From Mactromeris polynyma (taxonomy: Eukaryota > Mollusca > Bivalvia > Venerida > Mactridae), in contig JASFXZ010000045.1 in the NCBI GenBank assembly GCA_032209605.1, forward strand, positions 2,108,001 through 2,172,000: DNA of 64,000 nt, read 5' to 3'. The notes below the pieces were generated by a model. The model did not search any database, was not told the origin of the DNA, and worked only from the letters and a program-made list of their open reading frames with translations. A program made the translations under genes and the position numbers. Shown here in pieces: positions 31,099 through 42,808 of the stretch. The first letter of the stretch is position 1. Each line of letters opens with the position of its first letter.

Positions 31099-33240
31099 AA
31101 TGTATTTATTACAGGCCAATAGACATCTTCTCACAAAGAATTACTGTGTTGTGTTTTGTTATCCCTGTTGCAGTTGCGCAAACAATTTTGAAGTCGGACA
31201 AATTTTCTTCCAGCTGACTGTGTCCAGCAGGTTGTCCGATCAATAACTTTAGTATTCTTTGTCCAATCTTCACCAGACTTGGTTATAATGTCTATCAGTA
31301 TAATATCTTGGAAAAGTTCGATAACCAGTCATATTGCACTTGTCGTTGTAGAGTAATAGCCCTTTGGACTTTAGGCAATTTCTCTAATGAATCTTCACCA
31401 GACTTGGTCAGAGAGCAATTTTTATTCTTATTAAATACATTGCATAAAGTTCCAACAACAGTTGTTGGAATATTTTCCCAGTTGTACTTGGTAAGGTTGA
31501 TTCTATGCAAATGGATCAAGCCTGTCGCTAAAGGTCGAGTCAGGAGATGGGCCTTATTCTGTCCATTTTGGGAAAAAGGCTCTTGATAAAATGGGAAAAT
31601 TTGCCAATCTGAGAACTTTAATCGCTTCAAAAAACATGACACATGGGACAATAATAGCCACAGTTATTCAAAAAGCTTCAAGATATACCGGGTCACTCTA
31701 GTAGATGATTTTTCGCAGGCGCTTTTGATTGGGAAAAAACCCACATTTGGGAATGGGTCAGATAGTCTGACCCGTGGGAACGGGTCTCACTAAAAAGCTT
31801 GGTTTTGAATAGTTTAAAAAAACCATTAGACAGCAAAACCGCAAAAACGCTCTACAGATAACGTCGTCGTGATAATCACAATTTGCAATTGTACAGAGCG
31901 CTATTCAATACTAAAAAAAAATTCAATATATTGGTAGAAATAGTATATATGAACATATTTAAGTATGTTTTCATACATTTATAATCATAAATCATTCATA
32001 AAAGGTATTTTTAGAGAGACCGGTGGGAACTACAGAAAAAGGCCTGGAGGAATGAGAATCGTTTTATGCTTTATTTTAAACTAGTGACAAATACTTTAGA
32101 ACTGGCATATTTTGCAATGGTGTGCGCTCTTGTTGTACGGCTAATGTTATTCAGGAAGGAAGTTTACATAGAAAAAGAAGGTTTTTGTACAATATGGTAT
32201 CAAATTTTTATCCACAGTACGGATTGAATCTATACATTTTTCATTTGCCTTTGAAAAATGTCCATTTAATACAGGTGGAATACATTTAAACAACTTTATA
32301 GCTAAAGAATCTTGTATATCAGCCAACAAAGCACCGATCTGTATGTCGATTCCATTAGGAGACGCATTCTTGCAGTTGAAGTAACGGAAGCAAGACTAAG
32401 TTTTTCGGCCTTTATTCCAAGATGTTCAATTGTACAAGACGGTGAAGCTGCATTTTATTGTGATTTCCTGGAATTTAAAGTTCGACTTGCACATTATTTC
32501 TGGGATTAGAACTACCAGATGTTCAAAGAAACAGCCAACAACACTTGCTAAAACATATGGAAAACTACTTTTAAACCTTAGCGTTGTGGGGATACAACAC
32601 TGGTGAATAAGATGGTTCTCATTATTTTACAGCGCATAGATTTTTAAATAAGCTTATAGCTAAATATTAAAATTGTGATTTTCTGCTCTGAACGATTCAT
32701 TCAAAATTGTGTAATTTGCAATTCACTAAAAAAATGCCTGCAAGTAACTTTACCTAGACATATTCATTCTGATGTGAAATGGAATGACAATGTTATTTCA
32801 CTCGTCTATTTCTGGAAATGGCCCAAGTTGTACATGTATTTCACTTGTCTATTTCTGATAATGCTTTCAAGGCATCGGATGTTTAGCTTTCATCAGACTA
32901 CTTCAAATAAATTGCCAAACTGTTCGCTCAATGAGGCACACGGCATTTTCAAACAAGAATGTAACATGGTTTGTCGAGTTTTATTACTAAAAATTTCATA
33001 AATTGCACCGCGAATATTGCTCCTTTAGGGAGAATTAGTTTACTGGAAATCTGCATCAGCAAGTTATGTCGCCAACATATATGGATTCTAAACAAAAACT
33101 TGCAGTGGGGATGCAATGTATAAATAAGCAAATCGTTGTATAGGTTATATTCTAACAAATTATATTTCATAATGGCAGAGAATTGACATGCCATTTCAAT
33201 GTGAGCAACCTTATTATACATAGAGAAGGGACAATGAACC
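31099..33240. other. RPL7A 3' flank with a transposon relative
   Basis: No canonical AATAAA directly follows the RPL7A stop. The sequence at about 31730-32046 contains GGGTCAGATAGTCTGACCC and ends in GAACTACAGAAAAAGGCCT, matching parts of the element at 20103, so an older copy of that family lies here; its left end is unclear. The rest shows no supported gene. Confidence 0.5.
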
Positions 33241-33324
33241 ACACATGAATGTAGTTACTGCCTCCTGCTGCAGTTTGCCCCTTGCAGCATGTATACCAAT
33301 TTATTAAGCCGTTATTAAATACAG

Positions 33325-33461
33325 GGGTTCCAACAGATTGTCATCAAAACAAAATCGTACGTTTGAGCAGAAGTCAAATGATCTCGATCACTAATAGGCT
33401 TTAATGAGCATCATTACATAAGTGACCATGGAGCCTCCAAATCAGTTAGAACCCCTGTAAA
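33325..33461. mobile_element. Short hAT-like element remnant
   Basis: CAGGGGTTCCAACAG faces CAGTTAGAACCCCTG as inverted ends, flanked by TAAATA. A longer version of the same element is at about 36160-36451 in the other block, so it was present before the block duplicated and this one has an internal deletion. Confidence 0.5.
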
Positions 33462-34049
33462 TATAGAGTAGGGACAATGGACCACACATACAGACCTATT
33501 CATACTTGACTCCCAGTCCCGATACCATTCAATTAAAGATCAGACATGTGAAGACAAAAAATGCTTTTTGCAACATGTCTAGATGTTTTACTGAATGTGA
33601 TAAATTTTCCTAGGCAGATAAACTGTCTTGGGCTCCACATCCAATGTGTCGAGTTCTAGATGATAATGATCAAGTCATCAAATGTACAACCACACGTTGA
33701 TCCAGATAATATAAACAGACCAACAATGTGGAATACCATGTAATGCTCGTCACAGTAGATGTGAACGTGTCGATCCTCCAAAGTACTCGTCTCCAATTTT
33801 AGAATCCTTGGGATCCGCCGTCGAAATATGCAAGGTAACTTGTTCGAAGGTTCCAGTACAGTACGAGGCACGGCCATCTACAAGTTGAGCACCCAACTCT
33901 GCATCCAGGGGTCATCACCAATTTGTCTACTATTAAATTTTGTTTACAGACAATTCCAAGCATTAAACTTGGTACAACATTTGGTACCAGATTACTATAC
34001 TATATTGAGTACGATTTACAAGAATGGGTGTGCAGTTAAAATGTTCAAC

Positions 34050-34124
34050 ATGTCTCAGAAAATACAAAGGGTTATCCACATGCACTATTCAGAATGTGAA
34101 CAGCAAAATTCTCATCATCGACAT
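34050..34124 (-). ncRNA. C/D-box snoRNA with a 28S GTGAACAGCA guide, copy A
   Basis: Minus strand: stem ATGTC/GACAT, C box ATGATGA, D' CTGA after TGCTGTTCACATT, D box CTGA. The D' guide holds TGCTGTTCAC, complementary to GTGAACAGCA in 28S rRNA as I recall it. Confidence 0.68.
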
Positions 34125-34592
34125 CAAGAACATATTGAAAGCATAAATTTCAGACAGTATAACATGCTTTCCAAAATTTCGTCACAGATTGCCCAACAAA
34201 AAGTCGGAGACACTCGTATGTTTAAATGTTGAGCGAGCAATATGCCCAAATGCAAGGTATATTGCAGTATTCTTAAAAGTATACCAAGACTACCAAGACT
34301 ATTTGGTGCAAGCCTTAATTAATTTTTAGATTTTTTTTACATCTGATGCAACCCAGATATTGAAGTGACTGACCTCAATACTTGCTCAATTCTTCCACCA
34401 TTCCTTCATCATCCGAGACCACGTACAATACCTGAACAATCATGAATAAAAAATATTGAATGCAACTTGTATTAAAAATTTCAGGCATGAAAAGCAATGT
34501 TGCAGCACCATTCTACCACTTCAAAGCCTAAGAACATGGATATTCAACAACATCCACGATTCTTAGAATGAAACCCATGTACAAGAATTTAT

Positions 34593-34672
34593 AGTCCTGT
34601 GTCAGAATAGAAGATCTTTCATTCTTTTTCAGAGAGATTCCCATTTCTTTTTTATTCATCATGTACAGGACT
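34593..34672 (-). ncRNA. C/D-box snoRNA, SNORD79-like, copy A
   Basis: Minus strand: perfect 8-bp stem AGTCCTGT/ACAGGACT, C box ATGATGA, D' after ATGGGAATCTCT, D box CTGA. The D' guide equals that of vertebrate U79 as I recall it, complementary to GAGATTCCCA in 28S rRNA. U79 sits in GAS5 in mammals. Confidence 0.78.
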
Positions 34673-35384
34673 GACGAGACAACAGTTGTCAAAGCAAGTT
34701 AACACGAGAAAACAAGCCATAATACAAAAGCAATATTTTGTATCTACAATTCTATTACCAGGAGCACCTTGTATTACACATGGGCCAGAGATAGTATTAC
34801 ACATGGGCCAGATATATAGATCAAGTTTTATCTTGCAAAGAAATTCAGTCATGGTTTTTTGGTCAGGTAAATTTCATGGAAACAGCAAAATATTTGATCA
34901 CCATATTACCATCACTACCTAGATCCCTATTTTCCATTCATTTCTAAAAGCGCGGATGGGTCAATAATACAATGAATGTGAAAGAAAACACCCATTTTCA
35001 AAAACATAAAACAACATCCTTGCACCAAATGGTCAATAATCCAAATATTATAATTACCAAAATATGAAAACAATAGAGATTTGAGTATATAGGAGCACCT
35101 AGGGTGTCACGTAAGTGAATGAAGGCACTCCATATTGCTTTAGCATCCGTTTCCTTCGCGTCTGACCAAAAGACAGGTCAGCGTGTACACACAGAATGCA
35201 TAGGGTCCTATGATCAAGGGCTTTATACATGTACAAGAAGACGATCCACTGCAACACTGCAAGTTGGATAGGATTGTATCAATACCAACAGCATAGATCT
35301 AGAGCTAACCACAGTTGTCCAATCAGAAACAGGGTACAATAATCATGCCTCATACCATTTCCTATGTCATGGTTCTAACTGAAC

Positions 35385-35449
35385 AAGATCAGAATCTGCC
35401 CTGATGAAAATCTTCATTTATAAATCAGATATCAGAATCATCACATCCA
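35385..35449 (-). ncRNA. C/D-box snoRNA candidate with an 18S TCTGCCCT guide, copy A
   Basis: Minus strand: C box GTGATGA, internal CTGA, D box CTGA preceded by AGGGCAGATT, complementary to TCTGCCCT in 18S rRNA. The terminal stem is weak (GAT/ATC). Copies at 38996 and 37536 differ elsewhere but keep the guide. Confidence 0.52.
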
Positions 35450-35613
35450 AGTAACAGTTTACCAGACATCAAAATGAACTCAATATGGATCTTAAAATTA
35501 TGGCATGCTTCTCAAAGCAATGTGAATTTGTAATCATAGAGCATTTCCAAGGTTCAAAATGCTTCCGATAACTGCATCAGCAATATTGCCATGCACAGAC
35601 TGCATGTATGTAT

Positions 35614-35690
35614 GGAGAGCTCAGGTGTCTATTTGAAATCCTTAATGAATAATTTCATACGAACGAGACATAAGCTCATCACAGCTCTCC
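35614..35690 (-). ncRNA. C/D-box snoRNA, U30-like, copy A
   Basis: Minus strand: C box GTGATGA and D box CTGA closed by an 8-bp stem (GGAGAGCT/AGCTCTCC, partly overlapping the D box). The segment GTCTCGTTCGT before a D'-like ATGA is complementary to ACGAACGAGAC in 18S rRNA, the region I recall as the U30 target. Confidence 0.75.
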
Positions 35691-36002
35691 CTGCAAATGC
35701 ACAAACAAATAACAAAAGCATTTCAGTAAACATACAGATGGTAAAGTACACAAGTCTTCATAACAGCACGGGCATTGATGCAATGAAATCGTTTGGTTGG
35801 CAGGAAACGTTGAAAAAACTTTTTACATCTTGCTACTGAATACATTTAATTTTAAGCTTCAAATAAATTATTGACAACACTTCACCGTTAACAGTTACTC
35901 GAAAAAAAGATACGATAAAACTTATCACGACGTCAAATAGACTTCCAGAACAGTTTAAATTTCAAAGCTAATATAATTTAAAGTTTGAATTAAAAAAAAA
36001 AT

Positions 36003-36078
36003 CAAGCTTCAGAGATCTTGGTGGTATGGTTCAATAGTGTCAACATAATCTGTCAGACACAGAAACTCATCATAGCTC
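36003..36078 (-). ncRNA. C/D-box snoRNA, SNORD24-like, minus-strand copy A
   Basis: Minus-strand relative of the RPL7A intron 3 snoRNA, nearly identical from C box (complement at 36067) to D box (complement at 36009), with the same ACCACCAAGATCTCTGA end. The AGCT/AGCT terminal stem is better here than in RPL7A. Confidence 0.82.
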
Positions 36079-36159
36079 GACCACAATGCAGTTACTGCCT
36101 CCTGTTCCAGGGTTGCCCCCTTGCAGTATTTATACTAAGTTATTAAGCCGTTGTTAAAT

Positions 36160-36451
36160 ACAGGGGTTCCAACAGCTGAATGTTCTCAATCCTGAAGATT
36201 TTCCAGGGTCGGATTTTCATCAAAACAAACTTGTAGTTTGAGCAGAGGTCATGTCAAATGATCTCAATTACTCAGCTGCTCTGATTGAAGCTTTAATGAC
36301 CCAACATCATTAGAGGCAGGCAATGATACACAAATGTTTCCTACCAGTTGCGATTTGGTCCCTAACCGCCCCCACCCCCAAAATTGTCAGATTAACATCG
36401 ATCTTAAAGTGACCATGGAGCCTCTAAATCTGTTAGAACCCGTGTACATAT
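36160..36451. mobile_element. hAT-like element, longer copy
   Basis: Same inverted ends as at 33325 (CAGGGGTTCCAACAG and CTGTTAGAACCCGTG), about 290 bases, no coding capacity. Confidence 0.5.
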
Positions 36452-37094
36452 AGAGAAGGGAAAATGGACCACACATGACCGTTGTTACAGTCTTGTGCTG
36501 TGGTAGCAACATCAGTACAGAAAATGGTCGGAACCAGTCATTTGTAAAATTTCTTCAAGGTTAAATACAGACCTATTCATACTTGACTCCCAGTCCTGAT
36601 TCCTTTCACTTAAAGATCAGACATGTGAAGATAAAAAATGCTTTTTGCTGGATGTTTTACAGACTGATTTCCTAGGCAGATAAACCGTCTTGGGCTCCAC
36701 ATCCAATGTGTCAAGTTCTAGATGATAATGATCAAGTCATCAAATGTACAACCACACGTTGATCCAGATAATATAAACAGATCGACAATGTAGAATACCA
36801 TGTAATGCTCGTCACAGTAGAAGCGAAGGTGACGATCCTCCAAAGTACTTGTTAATCTTCAATTTTAGAATCCTTGGGATCCGCCGTCGAAATACGCAAG
36901 GTCACTTGTTCGAAGGTTCCTGTACAGTACGAGGCACGGCCATCTACAAGTTGAGCACCCAACTGTGGATTCAAGGGTCATCACCAATTGGTCTACTATT
37001 AAATTTTGTTTAAAGACAAATTCCAAGCATTTGGTACCAGATTACTATATTTAGTACGATTTACAAGAATGGGTGTGCAGTTAAAATGTTCAAC

Positions 37095-37169
37095 ATGTCT
37101 CAGAAAATACAAAGGGTTATCCACATGCACTATTCAGAATGTGAACAGCAAAATTCTCATCATCGACAT
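37095..37169 (-). ncRNA. C/D-box snoRNA with a 28S GTGAACAGCA guide, copy B
   Basis: Counterpart of 34050-34124 with stem, boxes and guide unchanged. Confidence 0.68.
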
Positions 37170-37535
37170 CAAGAACATATTGAAAGCATAAATTTCAGAC
37201 AGTATAACACGCTTTCCAAAATTTAGTCACAGATTGCCCAACAAAGTCGGAGAAACTCGACACACTTAACGAAACCCAGTAATATTTGGGTTTCGTTATC
37301 AAGAAACACATAGCTTTTTATTTATTTTCCAACATGACGTCACATAGTGATAACCATTCGCTAGTGAAAGTAAACAAATCTAACAGAAATGGGCAAACGC
37401 AGTATATTTCATAAATGTAAAGTGCATTAAAAGCTCAAGTAAACTTTTCGTATGCACAGGTTCTCAATATCCAACTTATGTTAAGCCAACTACTAGCCTA
37501 GAATGGTACCATTAAATACTAGTAGACATTAAGTA

Positions 37536-37601
37536 TCTGATCAGAATCTGCCCTGATACAAATCTTCATATACATGTCAGATATCAGATTCATCATTTCA
37601 A
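37536..37601 (-). ncRNA. C/D-box snoRNA candidate with an 18S TCTGCCCT guide, copy C
   Basis: Diverged third copy lying in a segment only block B has. C box is ATGATGA here, while the GGGCAGATTCTGA end is unchanged, which supports the guide as the conserved part. Confidence 0.5.
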
Positions 37602-37954
37602 TATCAATACAAATGCCAATGTCATTTCAGTTCAAAATAAATGTTTAAATGTTGAGCTAGCCATATATCCAAATGCATGGTGCATGCTGTATTCTCGTAA
37701 GTATACTAAGACTATTTGGTGCAAGCCTTATTTAATTTTTGTTTACATCTGATGCAACATAGCAAATGAATTGACCGCAATACGTGCTCAATTCTTCCCC
37801 ATTCCTTCATCATCCTAGACCATGTACAATACCTAAGCAATCGCAAACAAAATATATAGAAAGCAACTTGCATTAAAAATTTCAGGCATACAAAACTTGA
37901 TTTGGATAACTAGGCACTCTTGCTATTAAATGCAAGCAAATATATTTGCACTAC

Positions 37955-38042
37955 AGTTGGTTCAGAACATGCTGTTCAGATCAAAGCTTTTGGCTAAAAA
38001 AGCTCATTGGCCCAGACACATGTACATTCATCATAACCAACT
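37955..38042 (-). ncRNA. C/D-box snoRNA, single copy, target unknown
   Basis: Minus strand: 7-bp terminal stem AGTTGGT/ACCAACT, C box ATGATGA, internal CTGA, D box CTGA preceded by ACAGCATGTT. No rRNA match was recognised for either guide. Present only in block B. Confidence 0.62.
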
Positions 38043-38259
38043 TGCCAGAAAGTTCCTTAAATATTGATAATAAATGTTCCAAGAGAATTGAACAAATAGA
38101 ATTGCATCACAAGTGCTCGTACCTGTTGTGTACATTGGGTATACAAATAAAAAGCAATGTTGCAGCACCATTCTAACACTACAAAGCCTAAGAACACGGA
38201 TATACTACATTCAACAACATCCACGATTCTTAGAATGAAACCCATGTAGAAGAATGTAT

Positions 38260-38339
38260 AGTCCTGTGTCAGAATAGAAGATCTTTCATTCTTTTTCAGA
38301 GAGATTCCCATTTCTTTTTTATTCATCATGTACAGGACT
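38260..38339 (-). ncRNA. C/D-box snoRNA, SNORD79-like, copy B
   Basis: Identical in stem, boxes and guide to 34593-34672. Confidence 0.78.
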
Positions 38340-38995
38340 GACGAGACTCCAGTTGTCAAAGCAAGTTAACACGAGAAAACAAGTCATAATACAAAAGCAA
38401 TATTTTGTATCTACAATTCTATTTCCAGAAGCACCTTATATTACACATGGGCCAGAGTTATAAAGTTTTATCATTTTGGTTAGGTAAATTTCATGGAAAC
38501 AGCAAAATATTTGAATCACCCAATTACCATCACTACCTAGATCCCCATTTTCTTTATTTCTTAAGAAGCGTGGATGGGTCAATAATACAATGAATGTGAA
38601 ACAAAATACTCATTTTCAAAAACATAAAACAACATCCTTGCACCAAATACTATTATTTATAAGTACCAAAATATGAAAACAATAGAGATTTGAGTATATA
38701 GGAGCACCTAGGGAGTCACGTAAGTGAATGAAGGCACTCCATATTGCTTTAGCATCCGTTTCCTTCGCGTCTGACCAAAAGACAGGTCAGCGTGTACACA
38801 CAGAATGCATAGGGTCCAATGATCAAGGGCTTTGTAAATGTACAATAAGACAATCCACTGCAACATTGCAAGTTGGATAGGATTGTTTCAATACCAACAG
38901 CATAAATCTACAGAGCTAACCACAGTTGTCCAATCAGAAACAGGATACAATAATCATGCCTCATACCATTTCCTATGCCATGGTTCTAACTGAAC

Positions 38996-39060
38996 AAGAT
39001 CAGAATCTGCCCTGATGAAAATCTTCATTTAATAATCAGACATCAGAATCATCACATCCA
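38996..39060 (-). ncRNA. C/D-box snoRNA candidate with an 18S TCTGCCCT guide, copy B
   Basis: Counterpart of 35385-35449, with small changes in the loop (TTTAATAATCAGACATC). Confidence 0.52.
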
Positions 39061-39225
39061 AGAAACAGTTTACCAGACATCAAAATGACCTACAACTAAA
39101 TATGGATCTTAAAATTATGGCATGCTTCACAAAGCAATGTGAATTTGTAATCATAGAGCATTTCCAAGGTTCAAAATGCTTCAGACAATCAGCAATATTG
39201 CCATGCATAGATTGCATGTATGTAT

Positions 39226-39302
39226 GGAGAGCTCAGGTGTCTATTTGAAATCCTGAATAAATAATTTCATACGAACGAGACATAAGCTCATCACAGCTCT
39301 CC
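39226..39302 (-). ncRNA. C/D-box snoRNA, U30-like, copy B
   Basis: Counterpart of 35614-35690 with the same closing stem and 18S guide. The middle reads CCTGAATAAATAA for CCTTAATGAATAA. Confidence 0.75.
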
Positions 39303-39605
39303 CTGTAAATTCACGAACCAATTGAAATAGGCATTTTAGTCAACATACAGATGGTAAATCAAGTCTTCATAACAGCACGGGCATTGATGCAATGAAAACG
39401 TTCGGTTGGCAGGAAACGTTGAAAATCCTATTGCAGCTTGCTTAATGAATACATTTAACCTTCAAATAAATGAAATTTTATAGACAACACTTCATCGTTT
39501 TTAGTTACTCGAAAAAACTAATCATGACGTCAAATAGACTGTTCCAGAACAGTCTAAATTTCAAAGCTAAAATAATTTTAACAGTTGGGATTAAAAAAAA
39601 TAATC

Positions 39606-39680
39606 GAGCTTCAGAGATCTTGGTGGTATGGTTCAATAGTGTCAACATAATCTGTCAGACACAGAAACTCATCATAGCTC
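39606..39680 (-). ncRNA. C/D-box snoRNA, SNORD24-like, minus-strand copy B
   Basis: Counterpart of 36003-36078 and the most upstream snoRNA of the putative minus-strand host. Confidence 0.82.
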
Positions 39681-39689
39681 GACCAACCG

Positions 39690-42180
39690 CAATTATCAAT
39701 GTCCGTAAACGCACGTGGTCAACTTCAAAATTCGACAATAGCCCGTTTTTGCGCCGATTATTTCCAAGTTTGTCCCAATAATAAACTGGTTTAAATCAAA
39801 TCAGATTAATTAGAACGTAAAAACTTGCTACAAGTTTATCTTTTAAAAACATTTCATTTACCATCATAAACGAATGTAGACGAACAAGAGCTGTATTTCG
39901 TGACCTCCCCTCTCGGCGCCAACATCGTAAAAGAACGTTACATGTGCTGCATATGCAGAACTTGATTATCCAGTTTTATGAGCCGTACCTCTGAGAACGT
40001 GTTCTAAACTAGCGCCACCTGAAAGATATCATGAACTTAAATCAAAACAAACATACTCAACGTTCTGCTTGATGCCAATTAGAATGACATGTATGCGAAC
40101 TCCAGAACAGAGACAGACACAGCAATGATTATTGAGAGATCAGGTGTGAAGCTACCAGTATGAAAACTCACATACACATTGGAGAAGACAGTCATTGAAA
40201 TTACCCTGAGTATATATAGGCAAGAGTATATACCCCCAAGTTTTTACTGAGTTCCAAAGCTGTACATCGCTGTTCAGGATAATTAGTTATATTTATGTTT
40301 TATATGAATGTTAAGTTGTACATGACCCATTGGCAGTTCCTGACTTGAATGTTCGTGTCCCCCCTTCGGACCGTGGCCACTTGCTTTCTTAGCGTGTCCT
40401 GTGGTGTATTAAGTGCTGAACTACACGTACTTATAAGTTTGTTAGATCTAATTTTGATAAATTTACGTCCCAGTGGTTGTCTAAGAAAAATAATTTACAT
40501 CAACGTTATTAACGCCCATGTAGCAATATATGTACTAAGAACATATGTATTTTGTTTAAAACAGCCGAGTTTTTCATTACCGAAAAAGAACAGAAAACCC
40601 TAAAGTTAAAATGAAAAAAGCCGTGTGAATCATGCAATCTCCAGGGACCGATATATATTGTATATATTGGTCCAAGATGCAATTTATCAATTGCAAGGAA
40701 AACATCTAATAATTTGTTTACAGTTTAAACTTTTATAGTGCAGCATTGTGTTGTCCATCTTCTACATAGTTCAACATAGTTAGAACTATATGATTTCATA
40801 TATTTATTGGTCTGACAATTTACATGCAGATTAAGGAATGATAGATCCCTGAACTCTTATAATAAACATGTTGTACGTATTTCAAGTAGAGTTTATAAAA
40901 CACATCTAGATCCTCTGATAGATTAATTTAATATACACTTAACACAACTTATAAGTGTGCACATATACAAATGTCCATATCAGAGTCAATATTGGTCTGA
41001 TTATATTGAAATTTACAACAAGCCTGAATAGCTTAGGTACTTGGCATGATATTTCACTTCTTTTAATTTATTTACTACTGATTTTAAAAGAAAGAAAATC
41101 GATAAATGTGATGATGCCTCAAAATGTCAATATTGCAAATCAAATGATGATCTGCATGATAAAAAATAGTCTGATAGCGCGTTTGTGAGCCCTCAATAAT
41201 GATCATAATATATTAGTGGCTGTTGTAGAATGTCCACGTTGTTATCAAGAGGGGTAATCATCACTACTAGTTGCCATATTGATCAACATAATAAATAATC
41301 ATTATCCTTTTTGATCGTAGAGCGTGATTTCTTGCGCCATTGAAAAGTGATATTGATAGCATTTGATAATAATCTATCAAAAACAAATATATTTAGGATC
41401 ATTTTGATAAACTGAATGCCACCTACATTTAACTGTCAAATAATTTAAATCTGATAAAAACTTTAAATTGGAGTACGTCAGGGTAGCCCAACCTGACCAT
41501 TGTTTCCAGTTTACACATTAACAACCCTCCTATAAGTGTTTTTCGGACTTGGTTGTCGACAAACGTTATTCCTCTACCTAGTTCAAACATTTTTCTCTCA
41601 AACACATCATCTGGGACCAATATGTATATAATGGTCCCAGGCATCATGTTAACGCCAAATATGACGTTTTTGACATTTCATGGTTCAACGAACCGCCTTA
41701 TTCCAATTGATATTTTCGAACTTAGAAACATCATCTTCATTAAGCCAGTAACCAAAAAAGAAAAGTTCATGCAGATATTCATATAAATAAAAAAGTTATT
41801 GTGAGTTAAAAACTGCACACTTATAAATTTTGTTAAGAGTATATTGCCCAAATACCTGCATTCTTTCCGTAGCACTTTACTAGTCAAATGCTCGATTAAT
41901 AATCCTATTTCGTTATGAATCAAGTTTTCAGCTTAATTTTACTTATTACAAACCTTCGTTTTAACTGATCGACACGTAACAATTTGTTTATTTCTGTGTT
42001 ATTATATATGGACGTTTTTACGCAACACCTACGTAAACTCCTGTTGTACCAGTCATAAAAGTCATCGCTTCCGGGTAAATTTTGGGAAATACGTGTCTTT
42101 CGCGAACACTAATTACGTTGACCAATCAGAAACGGACACACTGTAAATATCAACCAATCAAAATTTAACACGACGTACGT
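39690..42180. other. Gap between the snoRNA block and BiP gene 1
   Basis: No supported gene. The left part may hold the promoter and first exon of the minus-strand snoRNA host. Two similar palindromes, at about 40646-40674 and 41610-41640 (GGGACC...ATATAT...GGTCC), lie 1 kb apart and may be ends of mobile elements. Confidence 0.35.
42122..42172 (+). promoter_or_regulatory. Two ER-stress-element-like sites before BiP gene 1
   Basis: CCAAT-N9-ACACA at 42122-42140 and CCAAT-N9-ACACG at 42154-42172. The vertebrate ER stress element is CCAAT-N9-CCACG, so the second site has one mismatch and the first two. Their position just before the leader exon fits unfolded-protein-response control of BiP. 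Confidence 0.5.
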
Positions 42181-42808
42181 GTAGGAAGAAGTTCTGTGTT
42201 CAGGATTCTCACAGCACATTTGTGAGTGAAACTGGTGACCGATAAAGCGACGTATTCAACTTATTCTCATTTGATTTTAGTTGAACTTTTGACAGAACAA
42301 TTCAATATTAAAGAGACGAAAATAAAAACAGAAGGTGAGTAAATATTTTGCTATGCTTAATACATTTTGACGTGAAAATATGAAGCCGGCCGGCATGCAC
42401 CGGCATTATTGTGTCGTGACATTCTGAAAGGTTTTGTCCGATTTCGGTGCCTTTTAAAAAAAATTTTTGATCCCTGTCTTATATGTGATTTGTATTGTGT
42501 GTCATACCAATATTCTTCAATAAAAAGTCATTGGAAACGACGATAAGTGTATTTTTTTAACATATATAAACTACAGTACACTGAATCCTCGATTTCTTCA
42601 CGATGTTCGACAACTGCGTAACGCCACCGGCTGTGCGGGGGAGGGGTGGTCATTTCATCATTGTGTATGCTGGAACTTGCTGCGTAACTAATGTTTTAAT
42701 TATGACACAATGTTCTAATTATTTGTATGTATATATTAAATATGTAAGTTAAGTAACAGTATATATGTAGAGTTAATAATTAAGTTATTCATGCTTCATC
42801 TTTCAGTT

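Larger units (their letters stand above)
33245..36085 (-). repeat. snoRNA-bearing block, tandem copy A
   Basis: This block and 36093-39685 share most of their sequence in the same order; the two starts both read GTTACTGCCTCCTG and both end beyond a U24-like snoRNA at TCATCATAGCTCGACC. No long frame is kept between the copies. Copy A contains five C/D candidates on the minus strand. It lacks about 700 bases present in copy B. It looks like introns of a non-coding snoRNA host transcript running right to left. Confidence 0.75.
36093..39685 (-). repeat. snoRNA-bearing block, tandem copy B
   Basis: Second copy, with extra segments at about 37255-37670 and 37900-38150 that hold a third copy of one snoRNA and one snoRNA found nowhere else in the window. 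A perfect palindrome at 37269-37300 (TAACGAAACCCA...TGGGTTTCGTTA) marks one inserted piece. Confidence 0.75.

Noticed and set aside
33656..34232. Overlapping frames of 73 and 134 codons on both strands in snoRNA block A
   Set aside because: The paralogous block B has stops and frameshifts at the matching positions, so no protein is conserved.
34860..34925. Minus-strand C/D candidate with GTGATGG and CTGA
   Set aside because: C box is non-canonical, the terminal stem is absent and the copy in block B (near 38480) has lost the D box.
36003..39680. Interpretation of the minus-strand U24-like copies as an RPL7A pseudogene
   Set aside because: No RPL7A exon sequence lies near them; only the snoRNA itself is shared.
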